Positions 48,365 through 58,202 are shown, counted from the first letter of the stretch. The stretch is DNA of 64,000 nucleotides from Alishewanella jeotgali KCTC 22429 (GCF_000245735.1 NZ_AHTH01000005.1:434001-498000), one strand, 5' to 3'. Numbers and translations are program-made. The notes: generated by a model not told the origin, from the letters alone.

Positions 48365-50605
48365 TTAACCAGGGTTGGCACAGTTGGCGGCTACACCGAA
48401 CGGATTGCTTGGTGGGGCCACGTTTTCTTGGGAAATATCAGCCGCCGCAACAGGCAGCTCAAACTCGCGGAAACTGATATTCTCTGTGCCAGAAGCAAAG
48501 CCCGATACCTGCAGTCTAACATCTAACCAGGGCGCAACATCACGTGGGTAGGTTACGTGGAATACGGCAATACCTTCGTTATTTGACGTCACTGTGCGCG
48601 GTACTGTGGCCAGATTGCCCGGTGTTAGCTGACCGTCGTTATTAAAGTCTTCTCCGGCATCCAGAATACCATTGAAATTAACATCTTCAGTTACGCAGTT
48701 CGCAGTCACCTGCGGCGCCCAAATCTTAAAGCTTTCTGGTGGCGGAGGTGATTTAACCCAGAAACCTTTGCGATAGCGCAGCGATACCGCAGCAATATTT
48801 AATTGCTGGTTAATCACCGGATTGCCAGAAGCGTCAGTTACCACAACTGAAAACTCTTTCCGATACAGGCTGGCACTGGGGGATTCCACCACATTACCGG
48901 TGCCAAAGCGGAAGAATAAGGTACGGCCACCAACACTGATATCTGTCGAGTCAGACACTGCGTTATTATTCGCCAAGGAAGCTTTTACCACCAGGTTACG
49001 CTGTTGTACGCCAGCACCAGTACTCTGATCAGCGGTAAAAGACGTGGTCGCCACCCCCTGTGAGTTGGTTACTGCCGTACCCGCAGTGATAGAGCCACCG
49101 GCACTGTTATCCAGTGAGAATGCGACTTGCTGATTCTTAACCGGGTTATTGTTGGCATCGCGCACAATAGCGCGGATCGCACTACTATCACCAGGAACCA
49201 CTTGTGCCGGAAACGCCTGCACTTCGATCTTGGTGGGGTTAGTCGCGACAAATTCAATCACTCGCTGGGTATTAACCTCGTTATCGCCACCGCGCGCTGA
49301 AATAGTCGCTAAACCGGCGAATGCCGATTGAACAAAGACCTCCGCCTGACCATTTACTCCTGTCGTATTCTCGGCAACGACCTGATTAGTAGCCAAGCCG
49401 GCAGCAGTGTTGGCAATAAAACCGCGCGTGGTAGAGAACAGCACATTGCGATTGGCATTAGGGACGTTATCAGTTAACCATTCCAGAATCATCGAGGTTG
49501 GTGTATTCAGAGGAAACTCGAGGATTTCCGGCTGCCCCGTCTGCGGTAAAAACACAAAGCTGTCAGCTTTAACGCTGATGGCAAACTGCTGGTTAATACC
49601 CAGCGCCGACACAGTTAAAGTATCATTACCGCTGGTAGCCGCATCATACTGCACAGTCACCTGACCATTAGCTCCCGTCACCGGGTTGGTTACACTCAGC
49701 GGATTACCCAGCGCCGAGCTCACCGCTAATTGTTGATTGGGGATCCCCAGCCCTGCGGCATCCTGCAACGAGAAGTTAAGCGCAACTTTGTCTCCTAACA
49801 CCACAGCTGATGGAGCTAGAACTTCCAAAGTGGTACCCACAACTCTAACCGAGACACGATCTTCAATGGTACCGACCCGGGCGGTAAGATTAATATCACG
49901 TAAAGATTTATCGATCTGACTGGTTAATCGGGCTTTCGCGACGCCATCCTGTTCTGTTTCTGCCGCAACAACGATCAGCTCACCGGAGTCAGCAGAGAAG
50001 GTGACAGGAATGCCGGCTAGCAGCACATTATTACGGTCACGTACCAAAGCAGATAACTGGATACCATCGGCAGCACCAGAGCCTAACTGAGTGCGATCAA
50101 CCAGCAAACGGACACTGGCAATGTTAACGACGGTTTCACCACCACCATCACCGGCAGAAGTAAATCCAACAGAGCGAGTGGCTCGCGGTGTAGCGTCGGT
50201 CGCAGTACCCTCAGAATAAGTGGCCACAAGATTTCCAGCACCACTGACAGTACCAACGTTTAGAGTGATGGTAGCAACCCCATTAGCGTCAGTTAAAGCC
50301 GTACCTGTTGAGGTGGACAGAGTTGCTAATCCGCTTGGAGTAATGTTAAAAGCTATTACCTTGCCTGCAACTACTGCATTTTGCGTGGCGCTTAAAGTCG
50401 CCCGGACAGTAAGGGGTTGACTGGCTGATAGACTAGTACTGGCAGCGCCGCTACTATTTAGTAACTCCACTTGCAGTTGATATATCGGCGCAGTGCCAGT
50501 ACCACCGCCTCCGCTACCACCGCCACCATCTAAGGTTCCCCCACCACCGCAGGCGGTAAGGGCAAACATAACAAACACAACCCAGAGTTGCCGGATCTTC
50601 AGCAT
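48365..50605 (-). CDS. Lipoprotein with repeated Ig-like (Big) domains
   Basis: This 746-residue protein has a lipoprotein signal with lipobox L-T-A-C and a Gly-rich spacer just after the Cys. The body consists of about five bacterial Ig-like (Big_1/invasin type) domains, seen as repeats of a V-x-L-x-V start and G-x-A-(T/E)-(V/T)-x-(F/V) strand (DANGVATITLNVG, NGQVTVQYDA, NGQAEVFVQ, SQGVATTSF). The last 150 residues contain DVNFNGILDAGEDFNNDG, a calcium-binding D-x-N-x-(D/N)-G loop pair. It is probably exposed on the surface or in the periplasm; role unknown. The ATG at 50605 with AGGGAG upstream is preferred over a GTG six codons earlier. Confidence 0.85.
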   Translation of the reverse strand: MLKIRQLWVVFVMFALTACGGGGTLDGGGGSGGGGTGTAPIYQLQVELLNSSGAASTSLSASQPLTVRATLSATQNAVVAGKVIAFNITPSGLATLSTSTGTALTDANGVATITLNVGTVSGAGNLVATYSEGTATDATPRATRSVGFTSAGDGGGETVVNIASVRLLVDRTQLGSGAADGIQLSALVRDRNNVLLAGIPVTFSADSGELIVVAAETEQDGVAKARLTSQIDKSLRDINLTARVGTIEDRVSVRVVGTTLEVLAPSAVVLGDKVALNFSLQDAAGLGIPNQQLAVSSALGNPLSVTNPVTGANGQVTVQYDAATSGNDTLTVSALGINQQFAISVKADSFVFLPQTGQPEILEFPLNTPTSMILEWLTDNVPNANRNVLFSTTRGFIANTAAGLATNQVVAENTTGVNGQAEVFVQSAFAGLATISARGGDNEVNTQRVIEFVATNPTKIEVQAFPAQVVPGDSSAIRAIVRDANNNPVKNQQVAFSLDNSAGGSITAGTAVTNSQGVATTSFTADQSTGAGVQQRNLVVKASLANNNAVSDSTDISVGGRTLFFRFGTGNVVESPSASLYRKEFSVVVTDASGNPVINQQLNIAAVSLRYRKGFWVKSPPPPESFKIWAPQVTANCVTEDVNFNGILDAGEDFNNDGQLTPGNLATVPRTVTSNNEGIAVFHVTYPRDVAPWLDVRLQVSGFASGTENISFREFELPVAAADISQENVAPPSNPFGVAANCANPG

Positions 50606-50771
50606 GAAAACTCTCCCTAGCACTTTCTTATATAGTTTTGTTAATTCTGTATCTTAAACTAATAAATATCCAGCCGGCAGCGATATTTAAAAAAAATTAT
50701 TCACCGGCTGCAAAGCTGCCTGACAACCTGCTACCCTAGGAACCTTTGCGAACAAATTGATTTTCAGCCTT

Positions 50772-52112
50772 ATGACAACCAAAAAAAAACTTAGTCTCAC
50801 CAGCCGCATCGTAATAGGTATGCTTGCCGGTATCGCTGTCGGTATCTTCTTTCAGTTTATTCTGGCCGGTGCTGAAGAGCGTCAGCTATCATTGTTGGGG
50901 CTATCGATACCGCTGCGCGCTTTCTTTGTCGACGGTATCTTTCACATTGGTGGTGAGATCTTTATCGCCAGCTTACGGATGCTGGTAGTGCCGCTGGTGT
51001 TTGTATCCTTGGTCTGCGGTACCTGTTCTTTATCCGATACCAGTAAACTGGGGCGGCTTGGCGGTAAATCGATTGGGCTTTATCTGATCACGACCGCGCT
51101 GGCAATCAGCTTGGCGATGGCCTTAGCACTGCTTACCGGGCCTGGTGTGGGGGTTGAGCTGCAGGCTGAGTCGACCTTTGATGTCAGTGCCGCACCGTCA
51201 CTGGCGCAGGTGTTTATAAATATCTTCCCAACCAACCCTATCCAGTCAATGGCCTCTGGCAATATGTTACAGATTATTGTCTTTGCACTACTTTTCGGTA
51301 TTGCCATGGCGCTTACCGGTAAAGCGGGAGAGCGTCTGGCGGGGATCTTTAATGATTTAAATGAAGTGATACTGCGTCTGGTCACCATATTGATGAATCT
51401 GGCACCCTATGGTGTGTTTTTCCTGTTAGCCAAACTCTTTACCTTTATCCGCTACGAGACCATCCTCAACCTTTTTATGTATTTTATGGTGGTTTTAACG
51501 GTGCTGCTGGTGCATGGCTTATTGGTTTATCCGGTCATTTTAAAAGCGCTGACCGGCTTAAACCCGATTATCTTTTTAAAGAAAATGCGCGAAGCCGCAC
51601 TTTTTGGTTTTAGCACTTCCAGCAGCAGCGCCACCTTACCCATCACGATGGAAACCGTGACCAAAAAGCTCGGTGTCAAAAATACCATCAGCTCTTTTAC
51701 TGTGCCTCTTGGTGCCACCATCAATATGGACGGCACGGCCATTATGCAGGGTGTTGCCACCGTCTTTATTGCACAGCTATTCGGCGTCGACCTTAGCTTT
51801 TCTGACTTTTTAATGGTGATCCTCACTGCAACACTGGCGTCAATTGGCACCGCCGGAGTACCGGGCGCGGGTTTAATTATGTTAGCCATGGTCCTGCAAC
51901 AGGTGGGGCTGCCGGTTGAGGGTATTGCGCTGATTATCGGTGTAGATCGCCTGCTCGATATGACGCGCACCGCGGTCAATATTACCGGCGATGCCATGGT
52001 GTCAGTCGTCGTCGGTAAAAGCGAGGGCGAGTTTGATGAAAGCGTCTTTAACGATCCGCGCGCTGGCTTAAAAGAAGAAAGTATCGACTTTCATCACCTG
52101 CGGGATTCCTAA
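50772..52112 (+). CDS. Dicarboxylate/amino acid:cation symporter (DAACS family)
   Basis: This 446-residue inner-membrane carrier has about eight membrane segments plus re-entrant hairpins. The family motifs are FGFSTSSSSATLPITMETV (serine-rich hairpin), GATINMDGTAIMQGVATVFIAQ (NMDGT motif) and GTAGVPGAGLIMLAMVL. Members carry glutamate, aspartate or C4-dicarboxylates with Na+ or H+; specificity cannot be read here. I chose the ATG at 50772; a TTG at 50757 is open but less likely. Confidence 0.93.
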   Translation: MTTKKKLSLTSRIVIGMLAGIAVGIFFQFILAGAEERQLSLLGLSIPLRAFFVDGIFHIGGEIFIASLRMLVVPLVFVSLVCGTCSLSDTSKLGRLGGKSIGLYLITTALAISLAMALALLTGPGVGVELQAESTFDVSAAPSLAQVFINIFPTNPIQSMASGNMLQIIVFALLFGIAMALTGKAGERLAGIFNDLNEVILRLVTILMNLAPYGVFFLLAKLFTFIRYETILNLFMYFMVVLTVLLVHGLLVYPVILKALTGLNPIIFLKKMREAALFGFSTSSSSATLPITMETVTKKLGVKNTISSFTVPLGATINMDGTAIMQGVATVFIAQLFGVDLSFSDFLMVILTATLASIGTAGVPGAGLIMLAMVLQQVGLPVEGIALIIGVDRLLDMTRTAVNITGDAMVSVVVGKSEGEFDESVFNDPRAGLKEESIDFHHLRDS

Positions 52113-52153
52113 GCGTAACTAAGCAGGAATAGTAATGGCAGCTAGCCATTGCC

Positions 52154-52181
52154 AGGGCGTGTTGACACGTCAACACGCCCT
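52154..52181. terminator. Terminator between symporter gene and tpm
   Basis: A 13-base-pair perfect stem (AGGGCGTGTTGAC/GTCAACACGCCCT) with a 2-base spacer lies between convergent stops. It touches the tpm stop. Confidence 0.75.
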
Positions 52182-52845
52182 ATTCAATTAACCAAATTTT
52201 TTCCCACAGTTGACTGGTCGCCAAACGTCGGCGGCCAAATTCCTGACCGGTAATATCCAGGCTTTGCAGCAACGTGAGCTGATAGCCTGAAAATATTTGC
52301 GCTAATTCATCCGGCAATACCGCAAAAGGTGGTCCCTGACGCTCTGCCTCGGGATATTCAAGGCTAATCAACAACACCGAAGCGCCCAGCGCCAACCACT
52401 GCTTTAATTTATCTGCATAGGCCCGGCGCATCGGTGCGGGCAAGGCAATCAATGCGGCACGATCGTACAACAGCACCGAGCGTTGGATTAATGCCGCAGG
52501 TACCTGAAAGAAGTCACCCTGCCAAAGCACTATGTCTGAGCTTTGATACTGCACAAAGTCCGGCGCAGCAGCGGGTGACCTATCTACTGTAACGCTAAGC
52601 CCCTGTTCGCTAAAGAAATCATGGCAGGCAATAGGTGATAGCTCAAAACCTGTTACCGGCAAAAACTGGCGACAAAACATCAGATCCGGGCTTTTACCGC
52701 ATAATGGCAGCACTATGCTGTTTAGCGCACCCGCTTTGCTGGCAAGCACGTCAGCCAGATGTGCCTGTAATAACGGATGAGGTTCAGCGAGCTGAAAACC
52801 AAGCTGCTGCTGTTGCCAGCATTGATGCCAAAATGCCTGTTCCAT
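52180..52845 (-). CDS. tpm: Thiopurine S-methyltransferase
   Basis: The family methylates thiopurines and, in bacteria, selenium and tellurium oxyanions. The 221-residue protein has FWHQCWQQQQLGFQLAEPHPLL, then VLPLCGKSPDLMFCRQFLPVTGFELSPIACHDFF, the bacterial TPMT signature around the SAM site, and LYDRAALIALPAPMRRAYA. The ATG at 52845 comes 4 bases after the sohB stop. A longer frame runs back into sohB and is rejected. Confidence 0.93.
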   Translation of the reverse strand: MEQAFWHQCWQQQQLGFQLAEPHPLLQAHLADVLASKAGALNSIVLPLCGKSPDLMFCRQFLPVTGFELSPIACHDFFSEQGLSVTVDRSPAAAPDFVQYQSSDIVLWQGDFFQVPAALIQRSVLLYDRAALIALPAPMRRAYADKLKQWLALGASVLLISLEYPEAERQGPPFAVLPDELAQIFSGYQLTLLQSLDITGQEFGRRRLATSQLWEKIWLIE

Positions 52846-52849
52846 TAGC

Positions 52850-53848
52850 TTAATGCCAACGCCACTGCTGCAGCTTCTGCCACAAGGCGGCGCCAAAACT
52901 GGCCCCCGCTGTACCCAGTTTCTCTGACAGACGCTTTTTCTGGCTGTATTTAACCTGCAGTACCTGTCTCTGCTGACAAGCCTGACATAAATAATTATCA
53001 CTGGTACTGATTTCATCAATCAACCCCAGCTCCAGCGCCTGATAACCAAACCAGTGCTCACCGGTCGCCACTTTATCCAGCGCTAAGGCTGGCCGATGCC
53101 GGGCGACGAAGGCTTTAAATAGCTGGTGGGTCTCTTCTAATTCTTGCTGGAATTTTTGCCGGCCTTTATCGGTATTCTCGCCAAACAAGGTGACAGTACG
53201 TTTAAATTCACCAGCAGTAAATTCTTCAAAGTCGACATCATGTTTTTTCAGCAAGCGGTTAAAATTAGGTAACTGCGCAATGACGCCGATGGAGCCAATA
53301 ATCGCAAAGGGCGCCGCGAGGATCTTATCGGCAACACAAGCCATCATATAGCCGCCACTGGCGGCCACCTTGTCGACCGCCACAGTAAGCGGGATCTGTT
53401 GCTGTTTCAACCGGTCCAGCTGCGAAGCAGCAAGGCCATAGCCATGTACCACGCCGCCACCACTTTCCAACTTCAGTAAGACTTCATCCTCTGTGGTAGC
53501 AACCGACAGGATCGCTGAGACCTCTTCACGCAAGGCTTCAGCCTCATGCGCGTCGATACTGCCATTAAACTCCACCACAAACAGACGTTTGGGTTGCTCA
53601 GTTAACTGGTCATAGCTTTTCTGCGCATTCTTCTGCCATTTTTTAAAGGCTTTTTTTGGCAACAAATAGTGCTGTAACAACTCTTGTTGTTGCAAGTAGG
53701 CTTCATTCAGATCATGGATTTCAAGCTGGCCTTTGCGGGGGCGCTGTTTCAGTGCGACCCCTGCGATTAACGCAATGATAATGGCCACCGCAAGAACCAG
53801 AGTTGCCGCCTTAGCCAAAAACAAGCCATATTCATAGATAAATGCCAA
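52850..53848 (-). CDS. sohB: Probable inner-membrane serine protease SohB (S49)
   Basis: SohB is a signal-peptide-peptidase-like protease facing the periplasm. The 332-residue protein has an N-terminal membrane segment (AATLVLAVAIIIALIAGVAL), the S49 N-terminal domain, and the S49 core with catalytic Ser in VDKVAASGGYMMACVADKI and Lys downstream in GEFKRTVTLFG. The start is a TTG with AGGAG 6 bases upstream and no ATG nearby. Its stop nearly touches tpm. Confidence 0.94.
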   Translation of the reverse strand: MAFIYEYGLFLAKAATLVLAVAIIIALIAGVALKQRPRKGQLEIHDLNEAYLQQQELLQHYLLPKKAFKKWQKNAQKSYDQLTEQPKRLFVVEFNGSIDAHEAEALREEVSAILSVATTEDEVLLKLESGGGVVHGYGLAASQLDRLKQQQIPLTVAVDKVAASGGYMMACVADKILAAPFAIIGSIGVIAQLPNFNRLLKKHDVDFEEFTAGEFKRTVTLFGENTDKGRQKFQQELEETHQLFKAFVARHRPALALDKVATGEHWFGYQALELGLIDEISTSDNYLCQACQQRQVLQVKYSQKKRLSEKLGTAGASFGAALWQKLQQWRWH

Positions 53849-53941
53849 AGTATTCTCCTGCAGCTGCCGCTGATGCTATTCCAGCGCGACTTAACGATGG
53901 GGGTTGAGCATCTATTATGCTTAACTGCTAAATCATAAAGC

Positions 53942-53973
53942 AACAGCCCGGCGCATTCTGCAGCCGGGCTGTT
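53942..53973 (-). terminator. Terminator after lipase lipoprotein gene
   Basis: An 11-base-pair stem (AACAGCCCGGC/GCCGGGCTGTT) with a 10-base loop lies about 20 bases after the stop, followed on the minus strand by GCTTTATG. Confidence 0.75.
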
Positions 53974-53994
53974 AGGGGTAAGGTCACTCAGACC

Positions 53995-56373
53995 TTAATT
54001 ACCGGCAATAACCGCCGGATTCTGTACACCAATTTGCGTACCACGACTCAGGAAAAAGGTAACAGTTTGGTATTGCATTTCACCCGTAGCTGCAGCACTG
54101 GAAGCAGGATTCAGGATTGAACCATGATCGCCGGCATTAAAGCGAGTAATGGCATTACCCGTTAACACCACACCGGGTGCTTGCGCAGGTACTGATGCGG
54201 CATTTAATAAACGCGCCAGGGGTTCAGTACCAGCCAGTGCCATACGGCCTTGCGCCAGGGCTGTCAGAGGATTAAAGAAACCATTAGGTATCACTTGATC
54301 CGGTTTGTTTTCAGCACCATTGCCAACCACTTCAATTATGTAAGTCGGTGTATTACCAGCAACCAACATCTGTGCATAGTTATTCGGATCACCGCTGTCG
54401 GTTACGGTTTGCGCAGCAAAGGCAAACTGAGATAGCGTTGCCGTAATACGCGCTAACTGGGCAGTGTTACCCGTCTCCTGTAAACTGGTTAGATACTGAT
54501 TGACAACTGGCGCTGCGCAAGCCGGCCAAGTCGCCAGATTTGCCGCAGACGGCGTGCTACACCCCGTATTAGCGGCAACATAGGTTACAAACTGACTGGT
54601 TAGTTCACCACCGGCACCCAACATTACGCTGGCTTTAATCAGCGGACCAAAGGACGGCGAATCTAACAGGAAGTTCGCCACAGCACCACCTGGCATCGCT
54701 AACACAGCAGATTCAACCTTGAAAGCCGCGTCTAAGGCCGTGTTGCCAGTAGGCGCATTAGCCAATGCCACCATACTTGCGCCGGTAATACCACCTAACG
54801 AATGCCCTAAGAACTGAACTCTACTAGTATCAATAGTCACACCACTGATATTGTTCAATGCGAAGCGTAGTCCCATCATATCGGCAATACTCTGCCGCAG
54901 GTTGTCACGAGTGACCAGCAGGTTAGATAAGTTCATATAGTCCGTTGCAGCGTTCGTTGACGCGTTAAACGTCAAAGTACGGTCTGTAGTGGTAAAACTG
55001 AACCCCCGACTGCCGTGCAATGGATGATCGATTGCGACTGTTGCAAAACCTTGTGAAGCCAGAGTTCCTGTGATTGCTAACATGTCTTCTTTGCGAGATG
55101 TGATGCCATGCTGCAAGATCACTACCGGCCAGCCAGTTTCTGGCATTGGAATAACATTACTATCAGGTACGGTCATTTGTACCGCGACAGTCTGGTAACT
55201 ATTGATCTTTGGAATTAAATTAAATTTCGTTAAATGACGGGCGCTATCTAACGCTAAATCTCTTAACGCTCCGTTACTGACCGCACTACAAAAACCGTCG
55301 TTTTCTGAAACTGGCGCCGGAGGTTTCATACTGGGTGGAACAGCAGCAATAATGGCACCACTGTCGCAACGCGCCAACCAACGAGTATTCAAAGGTGCGG
55401 TAATATTTTCAGCAGAAGGTACCCCTAAGAAGTACGGAAGTGTCAAGCTACCTTGATAAAGTCGTGTGATCTGAAAGGCTGGAGAGCCCGCAAAGGCTGG
55501 ATTTACCTGTGCTACGGTAAGACCGGTATTTTGTACCACCAAGGCACCAGGGGCATAGCCAGTAGGTGTTGGAGCTGCCATCAACTGTTTTAAATTTGCC
55601 AACACGGCGCCTGTTGACTGTGTGGTGATAGCTGCAGAATAAATAATGTTCTCTTTAGGTAAGCCCTGGCCGCTAATCACCGTCTCAAAACTATTAATTA
55701 CCGCTTGTAAGCCGCGCTGTGCATCTGTTGCAAGGGGCTTGGTAGCTAAATCCTGTTTCACCAACTCATAGGTAGTGGAGGGTTTAATTGTCGCGCCAGT
55801 ACTGTCTTTCAGACCATTGGTCATGGCCAGCAAATAGGTTGTCGCGGCTTCCAGGGGTTTTAATGGCACGACAGCGACATTGTTACCACTGCCGGCGGTA
55901 ACGAAATCGACACCGTATTGCAATTCAGACACAATCTTACAGGCTAAGCCGCGTGGCACAGCCCGACAGGCTGTATCAGGCGAAGCAGGATCTCCCATTA
56001 GCGCTTTAAACAGCCGAACTGAGCCTGGCGCTCTGGCCGAATCCATATTTAAGGTAATTCCAGCAGGAAAACTCAAAGCAATACTGAATGGATTCTGCGT
56101 TGACCACCCATCAAGCGCGCCCAAGGCAACCTGAGGATTGGTATAATCAGGAGCAGCACCGGCATCAAGCGTAAGAGTGCCATCGGTAGTACCCTGAAAT
56201 AATAAATCGTTAGGCACTGAAACTTGCCCCGCAGTCGGGTCAAATACAACCCGAGCGCTCGGAATAACCACACCGCCTTGACTAACATCCTGTTTGATGT
56301 CGTCTAACGAATCACCACAGCCTACTAGACCGAGCGCCGCGGTGACCGCGATACTGATTGCCAGCTTCTTCAT
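53995..56373 (-). CDS. VolA/Pla-1-type lipase lipoprotein
   Basis: This 792-residue protein has a lipoprotein signal (lipobox V-G-C in AALGLVGCGDS), the N-terminal Ig-like region of the virulence-factor lipase family (RVVFDPTAGQVSVPNDLLFQGTTDGTL), and a C-terminal alpha/beta hydrolase with nucleophile Ser in VQFLGHSLGGITG and an oxyanion strand WPVVILQHGITSRKEDM. Vibrio VolA is a surface lysophospholipase; the same activity is plausible but unproven here. The ATG at 56373 with GGGGAG upstream is preferred over one seven codons earlier. Confidence 0.9.
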   Translation of the reverse strand: MKKLAISIAVTAALGLVGCGDSLDDIKQDVSQGGVVIPSARVVFDPTAGQVSVPNDLLFQGTTDGTLTLDAGAAPDYTNPQVALGALDGWSTQNPFSIALSFPAGITLNMDSARAPGSVRLFKALMGDPASPDTACRAVPRGLACKIVSELQYGVDFVTAGSGNNVAVVPLKPLEAATTYLLAMTNGLKDSTGATIKPSTTYELVKQDLATKPLATDAQRGLQAVINSFETVISGQGLPKENIIYSAAITTQSTGAVLANLKQLMAAPTPTGYAPGALVVQNTGLTVAQVNPAFAGSPAFQITRLYQGSLTLPYFLGVPSAENITAPLNTRWLARCDSGAIIAAVPPSMKPPAPVSENDGFCSAVSNGALRDLALDSARHLTKFNLIPKINSYQTVAVQMTVPDSNVIPMPETGWPVVILQHGITSRKEDMLAITGTLASQGFATVAIDHPLHGSRGFSFTTTDRTLTFNASTNAATDYMNLSNLLVTRDNLRQSIADMMGLRFALNNISGVTIDTSRVQFLGHSLGGITGASMVALANAPTGNTALDAAFKVESAVLAMPGGAVANFLLDSPSFGPLIKASVMLGAGGELTSQFVTYVAANTGCSTPSAANLATWPACAAPVVNQYLTSLQETGNTAQLARITATLSQFAFAAQTVTDSGDPNNYAQMLVAGNTPTYIIEVVGNGAENKPDQVIPNGFFNPLTALAQGRMALAGTEPLARLLNAASVPAQAPGVVLTGNAITRFNAGDHGSILNPASSAAATGEMQYQTVTFFLSRGTQIGVQNPAVIAGN

Positions 56374-56595
56374 ATTTTCTCCCCTGTCCATCACTGGTAT
56401 TTTTTATTGCAAAGCAAAACCTTACTCTGCTTATTTCTAAATTGGGCGGCTGTTAGTGGTAACAGCTACGACCAGTTAAAGTTAACTCAAAGTTTTCAAG
56501 ATCGCTAGAGCAAAAACACAGATATCGTGAAGAAAGGTGCAAAATTAGGGGTTTCGGCGTATCCTGTCGCCATTTTTTCAGCTCGGGAGTGTTAA

Positions 56596-57348
56596 ATGCA
56601 AGTTCCATCATCATACGAAGCACCAGCAGGCGTGCTGAAAGACAAAATCATTTTGATTACAGGTGCCGGCGACGGTATAGGGAAAACCGCAGCCCTCACC
56701 TTCGCACAATATGGTGCTAGTGTGATTCTACTGGGTAAAACTACTGCAAAACTGACGGCGGTTTATGACGAAATCGTCGCTGCAGGCGGGCCAGAACCAG
56801 CGATAGTGCCATTGGATTTAAAAGGTGCGACCAAAAAACACTATCAGGACCTCGCTGCGACTATTCAAGCTGAGTTTGGTAGATTAGATGGTCTTTTACA
56901 CAACGCAGGATTGCTTGGAGTGCTAACCCCCTTTGAGCATATTGATTTGCCGACTTGGCAAGATATCATGCAGGTCAATGTTACTGCACCAATGTTACTG
57001 ACCCAGGCGTTGTTACCGGTGCTAAAATTAAGCACAGCCCCCTCTATTGTATTTACTTCTTCAGGTGTCGGTCGTAAGGGTAGAGCGTTCTGGGGGCCTT
57101 ATGCGGTTTCTAAATTTGCGACGGAAGGCTTGATGCAAATTATCGCAGACGAATACGATAATAGTGCGATTAGAGCTAACTGTATCAATCCAGGTGCAAC
57201 TCGAACCAGCATGCGAGCTAAAGCCTACCCCGGAGAGGACGCACAAAAACTTAAAACACCTGCCGATTTGATGTGGTTGTATTTATACCTGATGAGTAAT
57301 GACAGTGTCGGCATCACAGGACAATCTCTGGATGCGCAACCCAAATAA
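56596..57348 (+). CDS. yciK: SDR-family oxidoreductase YciK
   Basis: This 250-residue short-chain dehydrogenase has the nucleotide motif ITGAGDGIGKTAALTFA, the NAG motif (LHNAGLLG), catalytic Ser in VFTSSGVGRKG and Y-x-x-x-K in YAVSKFATEG. YciK is conserved near sohB, topA and cysB in enterics; its substrate is not established. It is divergent from the lipase gene. Confidence 0.93.
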   Translation: MQVPSSYEAPAGVLKDKIILITGAGDGIGKTAALTFAQYGASVILLGKTTAKLTAVYDEIVAAGGPEPAIVPLDLKGATKKHYQDLAATIQAEFGRLDGLLHNAGLLGVLTPFEHIDLPTWQDIMQVNVTAPMLLTQALLPVLKLSTAPSIVFTSSGVGRKGRAFWGPYAVSKFATEGLMQIIADEYDNSAIRANCINPGATRTSMRAKAYPGEDAQKLKTPADLMWLYLYLMSNDSVGITGQSLDAQPK

Positions 57349-57353
57349 GCGAT

Positions 57354-57389
57354 TAATAATAAACCCGGCCAATGCCGGGTTTATTATTA
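57354..57389. terminator. Terminator after yciK
   Basis: A 16-base-pair perfect stem, with a G/C core ACCCGGC/GCCGGGT and A/T arms, closes the loop CAAT just after yciK. It can serve the convergent gene as well. Confidence 0.9.
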
Positions 57390-57421
57390 AAATGAGTTAA
57401 CCTTAATTATGACCGGTCAAC

Positions 57422-57949
57422 TTAACGCTGTTCGAGTAGCTCACCACCGTTAACTTTTGCCCAATCATTCCATACCAACACTTTTTGATTATAGTTGGCT
57501 ACGGCTTGTTCTGTGGCTTCAGCGATTAACCGTTCAATATCTTTAGCAAACTTTTTATCAACTTTTGCCGCAGGAACTACCTCAATACCACGTTCCTGTA
57601 AACCCTTTTTCATCGTGTGAGTACGTAATAACTGTAGTTTTCCATTCTCTACATAAAAGTACTGACTATCTTTATTAAGGGTCTTAAATTTTGGTTTAAT
57701 CGGCCGCTTTTCATCTGCGACAACACTGGCTTGTTCTGTCGCAACAACTTCAATAACTTGCTTATATCCCAGTTGCTCCAGTGTAAATCCTTTTTCACGG
57801 GCGAAGCGTTCAATTTCATTGATCGCATCCAGCTCGGATTGGCGTTCTGCCAATACAGCTTGCAACGTATCCAGAACATCATTTAACTTGGCCAGCGTTA
57901 ATTCTTTTGCGGCTTTTTTCAACTCACGTTTATCAAGTAATAAAGACAT
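57422..57949 (-). CDS. H-NS-like protein with non-standard C-terminus
   Basis: The first 45 residues (LLLDKRELKKAAKELTLAKLNDVLDTLQAVLAERQSE) follow the H-NS oligomerisation region, which reads LLNIRSLRAAARELTLEQLEEALEKL in the family. The C-terminal part (KFKTLNKDSQYFYVENGKLQLLRTHTMKKGLQERGIEVV) lacks the Q-G-R DNA-binding loop and is followed by another 50 helical residues not usual for H-NS. It may be an H-NS modulator or a divergent nucleoid protein. I chose the second of two ATGs (57949), with GGGAG 6 bases before it, giving 175 residues. Transcript ends against yciK. Confidence 0.7.
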   Translation of the reverse strand: MSLLLDKRELKKAAKELTLAKLNDVLDTLQAVLAERQSELDAINEIERFAREKGFTLEQLGYKQVIEVVATEQASVVADEKRPIKPKFKTLNKDSQYFYVENGKLQLLRTHTMKKGLQERGIEVVPAAKVDKKFAKDIERLIAEATEQAVANYNQKVLVWNDWAKVNGGELLEQR

Positions 57950-58202
57950 CATAGACTCCCGTTTAATAATCAGCACTATCATAACGGATATATTGTTCTA
58001 AAAAAAGTAAATTTCTAAAATCAGTATATTAAGCTAAAATAATACCGCTATAGATATAGCGATATCTTATCCGAAAGCTAATTCCTACCCCGGAGTCCAA
58101 CTTCCGCCATTGTTACACAACGGCTATTGCTATGCTGGTCAGTGTTGTACTTTCCGCTAAATCCGTTATTGTGTCGCGATTTTGTCTTCCATGGATCAGT
58201 AG

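Noticed and set aside
52846-53019. 58-codon N-terminal extension of tpm
   Set aside because: It reads the end of sohB in another frame and has no TPMT similarity.
58041-58066. Overlapping GATAT/ATAGCG repeats before the carbonic anhydrase gene
   Set aside because: Arms of 5-6 A/T-rich bases only; no recognised regulator site.
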